Assembly: GCA_964513415.1 (NCBI GenBank)
Contig: CAZEMX010000023.1
Span: 1 to 22,316, forward strand
Origin: Methanomethylicus sp964513415
GTDB taxonomy: Archaea; Thermoproteota; Methanomethylicia; Methanomethylicales; Methanomethylicaceae
Length of the DNA stretch: 22,316 bases
Direction: 5' to 3'
Below, piece after piece: positions 6,751-14,196 of this stretch. Each line of letters opens with the position of its first letter. The stretch's first letter is position 1. The translations under genes were made by a program, and so were the position numbers. The notes beneath the pieces were generated by a model that worked only from the letters and a program-made list of their open reading frames with translations, was not told the DNA's origin and did no database searches.

Positions 6751-7650
6751 CTACTCGAGGACGGCCCGGTTCCTCAGAGTGCCAATCCCCTCGACGGTCG
6801 CCTCGACGATATCGCCATCGTGCAGCTGGCCGATCTTCTCAGGGGTCCCCAGTGCGATAATCGCCCCCGGCTCAAGCGTCGTAAACGATGAGATGTACTC
6901 GATGACGGATGGTATGTCGAAGACCATGTCGGTGGTCCTTGATCGCTGCCTCTGCTCCCCGTTCACAGTCAGCTTCAACTCAAGGTCCATAGGGTTGGTG
7001 AGCTCGTCTGAGGTGGTTATGCATGGGCCTATGGGGGCAAAGGAGTCGAAGCCCTTGGATCTGAGCCACGGGCGCATGAGAGCAAAGTCCCTCTGCTGGA
7101 TGTCTCGAGCGGTGATGTCGTTGAGCACCGTGTAGCCAAAGACGTGCGAGTATGCCTCTGCCTTCGGGATCTTCTTGCCACCCTTCCCGATGACCACAGT
7201 AAGCTCGACCTCATAGTCCACCCTAGTTGCGACCTTCGGGAGCAAGATGTTGTCATCGGGACCCACGACCGCCTTGGAAGGCTTCATGAATATGACCGGG
7301 ACCTCAGGCACCGGCCGCTTCAGCTCAGGCGCGTGGGACCTGAAGTTGAACCCAAGGCAGAAGACTGCCGGAGGGCGCAGTATCGGCGCCCTGAGTTTGA
7401 CGCTGCCAGCGGGGAATGCCTGGCCGTCGCCCGCGAGTTTCTTAAGCGTCTCGTCTGATATCGACCCCAGCTCGTCCCTCAGCAGCCCCAACCGCCTCTC
7501 GTCGGAGGCTTCGATGAGCGGAAGCAGGCACTTGTGGCAGCTGAAGTTCAGGTCCCGCAACGAGACGAACGAAGCAAGCTTAATGATATAATCCCCTCTC
7601 ATGACACCGGGGAATATGTTGCCGTTCTGTTCAAAAGTTACAAGCTTCAT
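6751..7650 (-). CDS. Fumarylacetoacetate hydrolase family protein
   Basis: 299 residues with a complete FAH catalytic domain: CLGFNFRSHA, IFMKPSKAVVGP, then metal ligands in DYEVELTVVIG (E147, E149) and LNDITARD (D178), followed by KGFDSFAPIGP and GTPEKIG near the end. Family members are Mg/Mn-dependent hydrolases or decarboxylases of acylpyruvates, oxaloacetate or catechol-pathway keto acids; the substrate cannot be fixed from sequence. The N-terminal ~85 residues are the usual variable cap. ATG 7650 is preceded by AAGGTG and a TATA element, and the gene is the first of a two-gene unit with the DUF985 cupin. The divergent neighbour is a DUF1847-like gene. Confidence 0.92.
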   Translation of the reverse strand: MKLVTFEQNGNIFPGVMRGDYIIKLASFVSLRDLNFSCHKCLLPLIEASDERRLGLLRDELGSISDETLKKLAGDGQAFPAGSVKLRAPILRPPAVFCLGFNFRSHAPELKRPVPEVPVIFMKPSKAVVGPDDNILLPKVATRVDYEVELTVVIGKGGKKIPKAEAYSHVFGYTVLNDITARDIQQRDFALMRPWLRSKGFDSFAPIGPCITTSDELTNPMDLELKLTVNGEQRQRSRTTDMVFDIPSVIEYISSFTTLEPGAIIALGTPEKIGQLHDGDIVEATVEGIGTLRNRAVLE

Positions 7651-7719
7651 AATGGCACCTTCGCCTTTAAATATACGAATCGAAATAGTCCTTTAGACAT
7701 TTTAAACCTTTCCAAGAGG
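7651..7719. promoter_or_regulatory. Divergent promoter region between FAH and DUF1847 genes
   Basis: The 69 bases are AT-rich against a GC-rich background. TTTAAATATA (7666-7675) reads on the minus strand as a TATA box about 21 bases before the ATG at 7650. On the plus strand CTTTAGAC (7691-7698) and TTTTAAAC (7700-7707) are TATA-like candidates for the GTG at 7720. The close packing means the two genes may be co-regulated. Confidence 0.5.
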
Positions 7720-8358
7720 GTGCAAACTATTCGCTGTGTGAAGTGCGGAATTTATGGATGCTTCTCAGGAAAAACGGAGGATAGGCCGAACGACTGCCCG
7801 AGCGCATCGGCATCCGCGGAGGATGTGATGAAGGAGTATGAGGGCGACTGCCTGAGGATGGCGCAGGTGGCGGCCGAGGTCGAGGCAGAGGGATACATGA
7901 GGTGGACGAGGCTGGAGGAGCTCATGGAGTTCTCAAGGAGGATGGGCTTCAAGAGGCTAGGGATCGCCAGCTGCATTGGGCTGAAGAAGGAGTCGATATC
8001 GCTGGCGCGCATCCTAGAGTCGAGGGGATTCGAGGTCGAAGGCGTCTTCTGCAAGGTCGGAGGAGTCCACAAGGAGAGGATAGGGCTGAGCAGGGACAAG
8101 ATGCTTAGGAAGGAGGGCTTCGAGGCGATGTGTAACCCGGTCGCCCAAGCCAGGCTGCTGAATGCCGCGGGCACCGATCTGAACGTCATCATGGGGCTAT
8201 GCGTGGGGCATGACATCATATTCTCGCAGAGGTCACGGGCGCCCGTGACGACGCTCGTCGTGAAGGATCGGGTGCTGGGTCACAACCCAGTAGCGGCGAT
8301 ATATGGCGCGGAAGGGTTCTACCGGAGGGTTTACGGAAGAAAGGATGATAAAAAGTAG
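7720..8358 (+). CDS. DUF1847-like Cys-rich metal-binding protein
   Basis: 212 residues from GTG 7720. The N-terminus has C6, C9 and C14 (CVKCGIYGC) and then NDCP, the Cys pattern of DUF1847 proteins, annotated as probable metal-binding and seen mainly in anaerobes. Further Cys residues occur in GIASCIG, VFCKVGG, AMCNP and MGLCVGHDI, spaced through a Rossmann-like alpha/beta core (KRLGIASCIGL, then VEGVFCKV, then LNVIMGLCVGHDIIF), which also fits the family. The function is unknown; an Fe-S or zinc site is inferred. The longer in-frame opening upstream overlaps the FAH gene and is rejected because GTG 7720 places the first Cys motif at the N-terminus as in relatives. The start lacks a spaced ribosome-binding site and is probably near-leaderless. 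Confidence 0.85.
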   Translation: MQTIRCVKCGIYGCFSGKTEDRPNDCPSASASAEDVMKEYEGDCLRMAQVAAEVEAEGYMRWTRLEELMEFSRRMGFKRLGIASCIGLKKESISLARILESRGFEVEGVFCKVGGVHKERIGLSRDKMLRKEGFEAMCNPVAQARLLNAAGTDLNVIMGLCVGHDIIFSQRSRAPVTTLVVKDRVLGHNPVAAIYGAEGFYRRVYGRKDDKK

Positions 8359-8376
8359 GGGGAGACAGGGGCGCCG

Positions 8377-10815
8377 CTACCTCTTCCTGCGCATGTATGT
8401 TAAGAGGATGAGGGCGCCGACGGCGACCGCCGCGGCTATCACGATGAGCGTAGTTGAGTCGCCTGCAGCCTGCTGGACCGTGACGGTTATCGTTATGTTG
8501 CCGGAGATGGTCCTGGCGTAGTAATCGCCCTCGGGGACCTCAGCATGCAGGACCCATGTGCCAGCCTTGTCTAGAGAGAGAGTCGTGCCGAAGCTGTATG
8601 AGGTCGCGTTTATGGTGATGGTTGTCGACGAGTTCTGAGGGTCGCGCACCCACAGCAGAACCGCTGTCTGCTCGAATGGCAGAACCGTGCCGTTGACGGT
8701 AACTGTTGCCGATCCTCCGGAGGCGATAGTCACGGCATACTTCGATGAGCCTATGACGACCTCCGGCGTCACCTTCTGCAGTTCCTGTACGGAGGAGATG
8801 GCAACGAGCCCTGACTCTGACCCCATGTAATCAGCGTTGCCTAGCCACGAGGCCTTGAATGCATAGGTGCCGACCTGCGTCAGGTTGACCTTGATGGAGA
8901 ATGCCCCGTCGGTGGCATCGACGTCTTGGAGATGCGCCATTGCCGATCCGTTGATCGACATGTAGATGCTGACAGTGGCGGCGACGGCGGGGGAGATCGA
9001 GCCGTTGATGGTAGCGTTCGATCCCACGGTGACGGTGCCCGGCGCAGCGACGATGGATAGCGACGAGTTCTGCTTTGTTGCGGGCGCTAGAACGCTTGCG
9101 TGTGCCTCAGGCGATTCGGCAGGGTTGTAAGATGCGTCCCCTGCCCATTGTGCCTTGAACGAGTACTCCCCCGTCGCTGACGGAATGAGATGGCAGGAAT
9201 ATGCGCCGCCGACCAGCTCGCAGGTAATCGAGTCTTCAAATCCCGAGCCGTTGATGGACCACCAGACGGTTATCGTCCCAGCGACTGGCACGGAGAGCGC
9301 TCCGCTGATGCCCACGCTGGCGCCCAGGTTGACCGTTGCGGGCGCAACCTCAAGCGTCAGTGATGCATCCCCCTTTATAGGCGATGTGCCCGCGGAGAGC
9401 ACGCGGCCGGCTATTGCCCCGCTGGGGCTCCTCTGGAGGGAGAAGTCGGCATGCGAGTAGAGGCCCGCATAGACCGCAACATCAACGGATGCTTCGACGT
9501 AGCCCTTTGCAGAGCATGTCAAAAGGAGCGTAGCGTTGGATTGACCTTCAGGCAGGGTCACCTCAACGAGGTAGCTGCCGTTGCTATCGGATGTCGTCCA
9601 TCCAGAACTGTGGCTTATGTTAGCGCCCGCTATAGGGCTACCGGAAGAGCTCAGGACGACGCCAGTCACATATCCCTTCGTGGCGCCCGACGTGGTTAGC
9701 GTGAAGTTCATCGATGATGCATGGTTCTGAACTAGGTTGATCTCCTTGCGGTTAGATACATCGTTGTTGGCAACCGCACCATAAGTGCCGGTTCCAAGCC
9801 CAGAATTGATCTGGTAGTAGCCGGATCCATTTGTGTAAGCGCTGCCAGCATAGCTGTAGTCGAGTGAGAAGCAGAATACGGGGATCCCGGGCGCGGGCAT
9901 GCCGTTGCTGTAGGTCACATATCCTGAGAGGGCGGCAGATCGTGAGAGCGAGTAGTCAACAGTTGCCCCCTGTTGTAGGGTGAGGGCCAGGGTCCGCATG
10001 CCGGTGGATGTGCGGTATATGAAGCCGACGGGAGAAGCGACCGTAACGTTGTAGGTGCCCTCAGGCAGGTTGGAGGAGATGTTATACTTCCCGTCCTGCC
10101 CCGTCTTGACGTATCCGACTATGGTGCCAGCCTTCATGGCAACAATCGAGATGCCCTCCAAGGGACCTCCGGAGGGGCTCTCTGTCACTGTGCCGGATAC
10201 GCTGCATGATCGCCCCATCTGCACAATTATGCCGGATGATGTCAAGCCCTCGACTGCAAGTATTCCGCTGGTGGTGTTCCCGGTATATCCAGCCGCGAAC
10301 GTGTATGGATGCCTGAACGGGATTGCGCTTATGTTGTAAGTGCCGTTGCGTATGTCGGTGTTGAAAATGAATGCTCCGCCGGCGTCAGAGAGGGTCTCGG
10401 CAACGGTCAAGTTGGTCTCCAAGCTCACCAAGGTGACGAGCGCGTTTGCCACGGGCTCCCCAGAGGGCCCTATCACGGTGCCTTGTAGCACTGCAGAAGC
10501 GTTCAAGAAGAGGTCGCCTATGTTGGTGACGTTCCCGTTTGACACGGCTATGCTCTCTAGCAATGCGCTGAGATATCCTGTGGAAAATACTTCGATCGAA
10601 TAGATGCCATCAGGCAGACCCTCCGAGATGACAAATGAGCCGTCAGAAGAGGCGGTAGCCGAGCCATACCCATCGGAGCTCTCTGCAACTACAACCGCAC
10701 CGGGAACCGACTGCGCCTGCAGCGAGTAGACAAGGGAAACGGAGGGCGACGCTACGGCAGAAGCAAAGGATGAGGTTAGCATAAATAGAGTGAATATTAT
10801 CCAGATGGAGCGCAT
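8377..10815 (-). CDS. Large anchored surface protein, carboxypeptidase-regulatory and Ig repeats
   Basis: 812 residues with a signal peptide (about 1-23, cleavage near ASA-VAS), a C-terminal membrane helix (788-807) and the basic tail MRRKR. The bulk is therefore extracellular and anchored. It carries about five carboxypeptidase-regulatory-like beta sandwiches (roughly 36-104, 107-200, 205-290, 296-372, 382-460; motifs such as SDGSF, DGKYNIS, PEGTYNV), then three Ig-like repeats (484-577, 585-676, 683-780) with GDASY/GNADY turns typical of bacterial Ig-like domains. N-x-S/T sequons are very frequent, so it is likely glycosylated. No enzymatic domain is visible; adhesion or S-layer association is inferred. 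ATG 10815 lies 25 bases after a strong TATA box: a leaderless, single-gene unit. It converges on the DUF1847-like gene with 18 bases between. Confidence 0.88.
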   Translation of the reverse strand: MRSIWIIFTLFMLTSSFASAVASPSVSLVYSLQAQSVPGAVVVAESSDGYGSATASSDGSFVISEGLPDGIYSIEVFSTGYLSALLESIAVSNGNVTNIGDLFLNASAVLQGTVIGPSGEPVANALVTLVSLETNLTVAETLSDAGGAFIFNTDIRNGTYNISAIPFRHPYTFAAGYTGNTTSGILAVEGLTSSGIIVQMGRSCSVSGTVTESPSGGPLEGISIVAMKAGTIVGYVKTGQDGKYNISSNLPEGTYNVTVASPVGFIYRTSTGMRTLALTLQQGATVDYSLSRSAALSGYVTYSNGMPAPGIPVFCFSLDYSYAGSAYTNGSGYYQINSGLGTGTYGAVANNDVSNRKEINLVQNHASSMNFTLTTSGATKGYVTGVVLSSSGSPIAGANISHSSGWTTSDSNGSYLVEVTLPEGQSNATLLLTCSAKGYVEASVDVAVYAGLYSHADFSLQRSPSGAIAGRVLSAGTSPIKGDASLTLEVAPATVNLGASVGISGALSVPVAGTITVWWSINGSGFEDSITCELVGGAYSCHLIPSATGEYSFKAQWAGDASYNPAESPEAHASVLAPATKQNSSLSIVAAPGTVTVGSNATINGSISPAVAATVSIYMSINGSAMAHLQDVDATDGAFSIKVNLTQVGTYAFKASWLGNADYMGSESGLVAISSVQELQKVTPEVVIGSSKYAVTIASGGSATVTVNGTVLPFEQTAVLLWVRDPQNSSTTITINATSYSFGTTLSLDKAGTWVLHAEVPEGDYYARTISGNITITVTVQQAAGDSTTLIVIAAAVAVGALILLTYMRRKR

Positions 10816-10835
10816 TATTCATGACCAAGGTCTCC

Positions 10836-10843
10836 TATTATAA
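10836..10843 (-). promoter_or_regulatory. TATA box of the anchored surface-protein gene
   Basis: Minus-strand TTATAATA centred about 25 bases before the ATG at 10815, with no room for an untranslated leader. Confidence 0.6.
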
Positions 10844-10882
10844 CAATGTTGCTTTAATCTTTTCGAGCAGGGATGCGCGAAG

Positions 10883-10906
10883 GCGCGCGCCTGCTTGGGA
10901 GCGCGC
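10883..10906 (-). terminator. Possible hairpin after RNase HI
   Basis: Directly after the RNase HI stop, GCGCGC arms (10901-10906 and 10883-10888) could form a GC-rich stem. No T run follows, so this may be a processing or pausing structure rather than a terminator. Confidence 0.3.
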
Positions 10907-11383
10907 TCATAGGTAGTATGACCGGTACTCCGCGCCATGAACGGAGAGGAAGGCGTCGAAGCCCCGCCTGCTGAGCGCGTCGGCCTCCTCGTTCTGCTCC
11001 CGTGGAACCCACTCGAAATCGACCCGCTCGAACTTTCTTGCAAGGCGCATGGCTTCCTCATGCAGTGGCGACAGCCTCTTTGCCCTAACGGCGTATCGCC
11101 CCTGCATCTGCCTTATCGTCAGCTGGCTGTCTCCCCTTACTTTGAGGCAGCCGGAATAACCATCCGAGAGCAGCCGTTCCATGCCCCGGATCATCGCGGT
11201 GTACTCGGCGACATTGTTTGACACGTCGTCGCCAAACATTCCGGCACCGACCGTGCCGAAGCCGTCGCAGAGCTTCCTTGAGCCACGGTATACAGCATAG
11301 CCATATGTGGCAACACCTCCGGGGTTCTTTGGCTCGCAGAGCCCGTCGAAGTGAAGGATCAAGCATTCAGGCACCAATCTCAC
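10907..11383 (-). CDS. Ribonuclease HI family protein
   Basis: 158 residues with the four acidic catalytic positions of RNase HI in order: D13 (LILHFDGLCEP), E60 (NNVAEYTAMI), D85 (KVRGDSQL) and D135 (NEEADALSRR). The NPGG segment after the first Asp and the compact length fit the archaeal/bacterial-type enzyme, which cuts RNA in RNA-DNA hybrids with Mg. The basic protrusion of E. coli RNase HI appears to be lacking. The start is GTG 11383. A TATA-like element at 11461-11468 would leave a leader of about 50 bases. It lies between an exporter and a surface-protein gene, all on the same strand but with separate promoters, so no functional link is implied. Confidence 0.93.
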   Translation of the reverse strand: MRLVPECLILHFDGLCEPKNPGGVATYGYAVYRGSRKLCDGFGTVGAGMFGDDVSNNVAEYTAMIRGMERLLSDGYSGCLKVRGDSQLTIRQMQGRYAVRAKRLSPLHEEAMRLARKFERVDFEWVPREQNEEADALSRRGFDAFLSVHGAEYRSYYL

Positions 11384-11460
11384 GCCACCGCATGCGATAC
11401 AGTGGCCACGTCCGCGCCGTTAGGACTGACCGCTGACTTCTGCAAATACCAGAGACGCCT

Positions 11461-11468
11461 ATTTTAAC
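11461..11468 (-). promoter_or_regulatory. TATA-like element upstream of RNase HI
   Basis: Minus-strand GTTAAAAT. Initiation near 11437-11440 would give a leader of roughly 55 bases before the GTG at 11383. The rest of 11384-11506 shows no gene on either strand. Confidence 0.4.
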
Positions 11469-11506
11469 TCTATCTGCAGGAAGCGCCCACTTTAGGTTAT
11501 GGTAGC

Positions 11507-12133
11507 TCAAAGCGACGGGATCAGCAGCAGTGCGTTTGTAAGGAAATACAGGGAGAATGCTAGCAGGAGAGCGACCGAGACGTAAACAACGACGCGGTAG
11601 AGTGAAGAGACCAGATGGCTTAGCCACGATATGATGATGGGGAATGATGTGATCCAGACTAGAATCCCTATGAAGAAGCCGGCAATTATGAGAGGGCCTA
11701 TGCTAGAGATCAAGAGCAACCCAACGCTCACCCACCAGGTTATCTGGAAGGGGTTAGTCAGCCCCATCGTCAGCCCGGCGATATAAGGGTACCTTACGCG
11801 GACGTTAGTGGCGCCCGAGAAGGCGCTTAGCCTCCTCGCGGATCGGTAGGTTAGGAACGCGAGGTAGGCGAGCAATGCGGAGCTCACCAGCGAGAATGCG
11901 ACCTGCATCAGACTGTCAAAGACCAAGAGCCCCCCTAGGCAGTAAGTTGCTACCAAGAAGGCGGCGTCGGCAGACAGTGCGCCCAAGCCCACTAGAAAGC
12001 CGTTCTTCCTCGACCCTGAGGCGGCCTGGACAGCTATGAGCACGTTGACTGGTCCCGGGGGTGCAGATATGGATAGACCGAGACCGACTCCGACCGCGAC
12101 GATTAAGAGAGGTTCGATCAAACCGCGCACCAC
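11507..12133 (-). CDS. LysE/RhtB-family exporter
   Basis: 208 residues with about six membrane helices and the family signature in the first helix pair, SISAPPGPVNVL (about residues 21-32), followed by a conserved KNGFLVGLGALSADA-type stretch. A second TNPFQITWW segment near the middle matches the NPK/NP motif of the LysE superfamily. Members export amino acids or similar small solutes, usually coupled to the proton gradient. The substrate is not readable. GTG 12133 (an adjacent GTG at 12130 is equally possible) is 29 bases after the stop of MptA. I see no ribosome-binding site, and a TATA element is only weakly present, so it may be read through from MptA. Confidence 0.88.
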   Translation of the reverse strand: MVRGLIEPLLIVAVGVGLGLSISAPPGPVNVLIAVQAASGSRKNGFLVGLGALSADAAFLVATYCLGGLLVFDSLMQVAFSLVSSALLAYLAFLTYRSARRLSAFSGATNVRVRYPYIAGLTMGLTNPFQITWWVSVGLLLISSIGPLIIAGFFIGILVWITSFPIIISWLSHLVSSLYRVVVYVSVALLLAFSLYFLTNALLLIPSL

Positions 12134-12162
12134 TTGAATGGGTCAGCTATGATTCGATTCTG

Positions 12163-12846
12163 CTACGCCCTCTTCCAGAAGGCAATGGCGTCGTGCGAGT
12201 GGATCGATTCCAGGCTCCTCGCCTCGATATAGCCTGCCCCAGGGAACGCCTCCCTGCAGGCCCTTACGAGGTCCTCGACGAACCTGGGCTTCTCCTGTGC
12301 GGCCAAAATCTTCGAAACCTCCTCGTCCCGCTTCAGGTGCTCGGAGAGCGTCGCGGAGAAGCATGCATCCATCCTACTCCCAACATCTATAAAGTCGAGC
12401 ACCCCCTCGGAGGAGATCCTGACGATCAGCTGCGCCCTCTGCATGTGCCCTATGCCGCAGAGATCTTTACTGCATGGGCAGGAGGTTATTCCATGCTTTT
12501 TGAAGGAGTAATTGATGGGGCCGACCTCATTCAGTTCGACAGAGACTCGCATAAACTGGTCGGCGAGGGGGTAGTCGAATCTGCAGAGTACAGCACAGCC
12601 GGCCTGAGTCTTGTTGACCTCCCTGCAGATCGCCCGGAGTGCGTCCTCGATGTTCCGGCCCTCTGTGTTCCGCAATACAGCGCCGACCAAACGGCTCATG
12701 TGGACGCCCCGCCTGCGCGTAGGGACCGTGACCGTGAGGGATATCGGGAAGGACAGCCCGCCGCACTTGTAGATAGTCTTCAGCCCGCATATCCCCGCAT
12801 TTACTATGCCATCCGCCGGTTCATCCTGCAGCTCAGCCTTTTGCAC
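12163..12846 (-). CDS. mptA: GTP cyclohydrolase, MptA/FolE2 type
   Basis: 227 residues from GTG 12846. The family residues are all seen: RRRGVHMSR (44-52), the metal-binding Cys motif SCPCSK (122-127), GHMQR (133-137) and the late ESIHSHDA (213-220). FolE2/MptA enzymes open GTP. Archaeal MptA uses Fe(II) and makes 7,8-dihydroneopterin 2',3'-cyclic phosphate, the entry to methanopterin-type pterins and archaeosine. The protein is shorter than typical MptA (~310), but its ends align with the motifs, so it looks intact and compact. Start: AGGTGAT lies five bases before GTG 12846; GTG 12855 is the alternative. The next gene upstream on this strand is a QueD-like gene, 85 bases away, supporting a pterin/deazaguanine role. 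FolE2 function for folate-like pterins is the other possibility. Confidence 0.9.
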   Translation of the reverse strand: MQKAELQDEPADGIVNAGICGLKTIYKCGGLSFPISLTVTVPTRRRGVHMSRLVGAVLRNTEGRNIEDALRAICREVNKTQAGCAVLCRFDYPLADQFMRVSVELNEVGPINYSFKKHGITSCPCSKDLCGIGHMQRAQLIVRISSEGVLDFIDVGSRMDACFSATLSEHLKRDEEVSKILAAQEKPRFVEDLVRACREAFPGAGYIEARSLESIHSHDAIAFWKRA

Positions 12847-12931
12847 ATTGATCACCTGTAGGTTTTTGTCTTATCAGACGGGGCGGCTCATTCTGCGCCC
12901 AATAATGCCCGACCGACCTGGCGACGCGGCA

Positions 12932-13408
12932 TCACGGCTCGGCGCACCGCGGCGACCTTAGGCGCTTGGTCCGGCGCGACCCTTTGTTTGTGCCTTCTGA
13001 TATCTCTAGCGATACGGAGGTTGCATTGTCGGGCATCCTTGCCGCCAGCAGCCCAAGCAGCGCATCGTTGATGTTCTCGCATGTCCCTTCACCATCGAGG
13101 ATGCAGACCCGGTCCGCCGGAAGGGTGAATGCGTACTCCCCATGACTCACTATGATGTGCCCGCCTTCAGCCCTGCAGTACCGCCTGTTCGTAACGAGCT
13201 TGTGGTCGAGTGCTGAGAGAGCCTCGCTGAGGATCCTCTTCGCGTCCCCGAAGTCGATGACCATCCCTCCAGCGTCTATGTTGCCACAGACCTCCATCCG
13301 CGCCAGGGATGTGTGACCGTGAAGCGGGAAGCAGCGATCATGTTCAGGGAGGAAGTGGGAGTAGTCAAAGCTCGCCTGGACGTAGACTGTCGCTTCATTC
13401 TTCTCCAT
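12932..13408 (-). CDS. queD: 6-carboxytetrahydropterin synthase (QueD/PTPS family)
   Basis: 158 residues. Zinc ligands H18 (FDYSHFL), H30 and H32 (CFPLHGH), catalytic Cys26 in the CxxxHGH arrangement that marks QueD rather than PTPS-III, the GMVIDF strand, the D68-H69 pair (SALDHKLV), the TCENIND helix and E138 for pterin binding (ISEGT) are all in place. QueD converts dihydroneopterin triphosphate to 6-carboxytetrahydropterin on the route to preQ0 and archaeosine. ATG 13408 is chosen because a minus-strand TATA CAAAATAC (13433-13440) lies about 28 bases upstream and the family N-terminus starts here; ATG 13444 would add 12 residues. The last ~15 residues are basic and variable. The substrate supplier is probably the MptA encoded next. 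Confidence 0.92.
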   Translation of the reverse strand: MEKNEATVYVQASFDYSHFLPEHDRCFPLHGHTSLARMEVCGNIDAGGMVIDFGDAKRILSEALSALDHKLVTNRRYCRAEGGHIIVSHGEYAFTLPADRVCILDGEGTCENINDALLGLLAARMPDNATSVSLEISEGTNKGSRRTKRLRSPRCAEP

Positions 13409-13432
13409 AAGGTAATCACTACCGATCTCACT

Positions 13433-13440
13433 GTATTTTG
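13433..13440 (-). promoter_or_regulatory. TATA box of the queD gene
   Basis: Minus-strand CAAAATAC centred about 28 bases before ATG 13408, consistent with a leaderless or nearly leaderless queD mRNA. It sits in the gap just after the nitroreductase stop. Confidence 0.5.
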
Positions 13441-13449
13441 GCATATGCC

Positions 13450-14016
13450 TCAAGCTTCGCCGATCTGCGGCGCATCGCACCTGTAACCATTTCCGAAGGT
13501 CTCGCAACTCGCTATGCTCTCCATTCCCCTCCGCCTGAAGAGCATCGATCTGACGGCCCCAGTCAGGGAGGGCTTGTCACGCGGATAGCCCATTGCAAGG
13601 AGAGCAACAACGGCGTATGATGGAGGTATGCCCAGCAGTGCCTTCACATCGCCCTCATTGAAGCTCCCGATCCAGCAGGTCCCAAGGCCTTCACCTGTTG
13701 CCACCAAGACCATAGTCTGCATCGCTATCGCAGTGTCCACGGCATACCACTTGGGCGAGGCGTCCTTGTCACCGCATCCGACTATGACTACCGGCGCCTC
13801 TTCGAGGAAGTGCGCAAAATGGCCGCTTGAGAGGGCCTTCCGTTTCACACTGTCAGTAACGACCACGAAATGCCACGGCTGCCGGTTCATGGCTGAAGGG
13901 GAGAGCCGTGCGGACTCCAAGATCCTGTCGAGCTTCTCCTTGGGCACAGGGTCCGGCAAGTAGGATCTCACGGAGCGCCTTGACTTGACCGCGACGAAGA
14001 CATCCATATTGCTCAT
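13450..14016 (-). CDS. Nitroreductase-family FMN oxidoreductase
   Basis: 188 residues. The N-terminal FMN phosphate site SRRSVRSY (12-19), the SPSAMNRQPWHFVVV segment (about 39-53) and the GLGTCWIGSF motif near 110-119 define the nitroreductase fold, which works as a dimer with FMN at the interface. Members reduce nitro compounds, quinones, flavins or iodotyrosine-like substrates with NAD(P)H; the natural substrate here is unknown. Length is typical. ATG 14016 lies about 28 bases after minus-strand GTAATAT (14041-14047), so it is probably leaderless; ATG 14007 is an alternative. The C-terminal ~30 residues (RRRGMESIASCETFGN onward) are variable. Queuosine-type QueD follows 41 bases later but has its own TATA box. 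Confidence 0.92.
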   Translation of the reverse strand: MSNMDVFVAVKSRRSVRSYLPDPVPKEKLDRILESARLSPSAMNRQPWHFVVVTDSVKRKALSSGHFAHFLEEAPVVIVGCGDKDASPKWYAVDTAIAMQTMVLVATGEGLGTCWIGSFNEGDVKALLGIPPSYAVVALLAMGYPRDKPSLTGAVRSMLFRRRGMESIASCETFGNGYRCDAPQIGEA

Positions 14017-14196
14017 GAGAGAGGATAGACACTCGTAGCGATATTACTTTTTTGTTCGCCGAAGTAAAGCCGAGGAAAGGTTTCAATGATCGGCAGTAGT
14101 TGAGGTCGAATTTTGCGGCATTGGCAAAAGTATATGACAAGAGAGGAACGAAGATAGAGGGGGCATCGGCTCCCATTGAACTGCGGAGGGACAGGT
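14017..14196. promoter_or_regulatory. Divergent promoter region between nitroreductase and MBL genes
   Basis: The minus-strand TATA GTAATAT (14041-14047) serves the nitroreductase. On the plus strand AGTATATGA (14129-14137) would start transcription near 14160, leaving a leader of about 38 bases with the CGGAGGG ribosome-binding site (14184-14190) for the TTG at 14197. Confidence 0.55.

Noticed and set aside
8377..10815. Protease or carboxypeptidase activity in the surface protein
   Set aside because: The carboxypeptidase-regulatory-like repeats are beta-sandwich domains only; no zinc-peptidase motif or catalytic domain is present.
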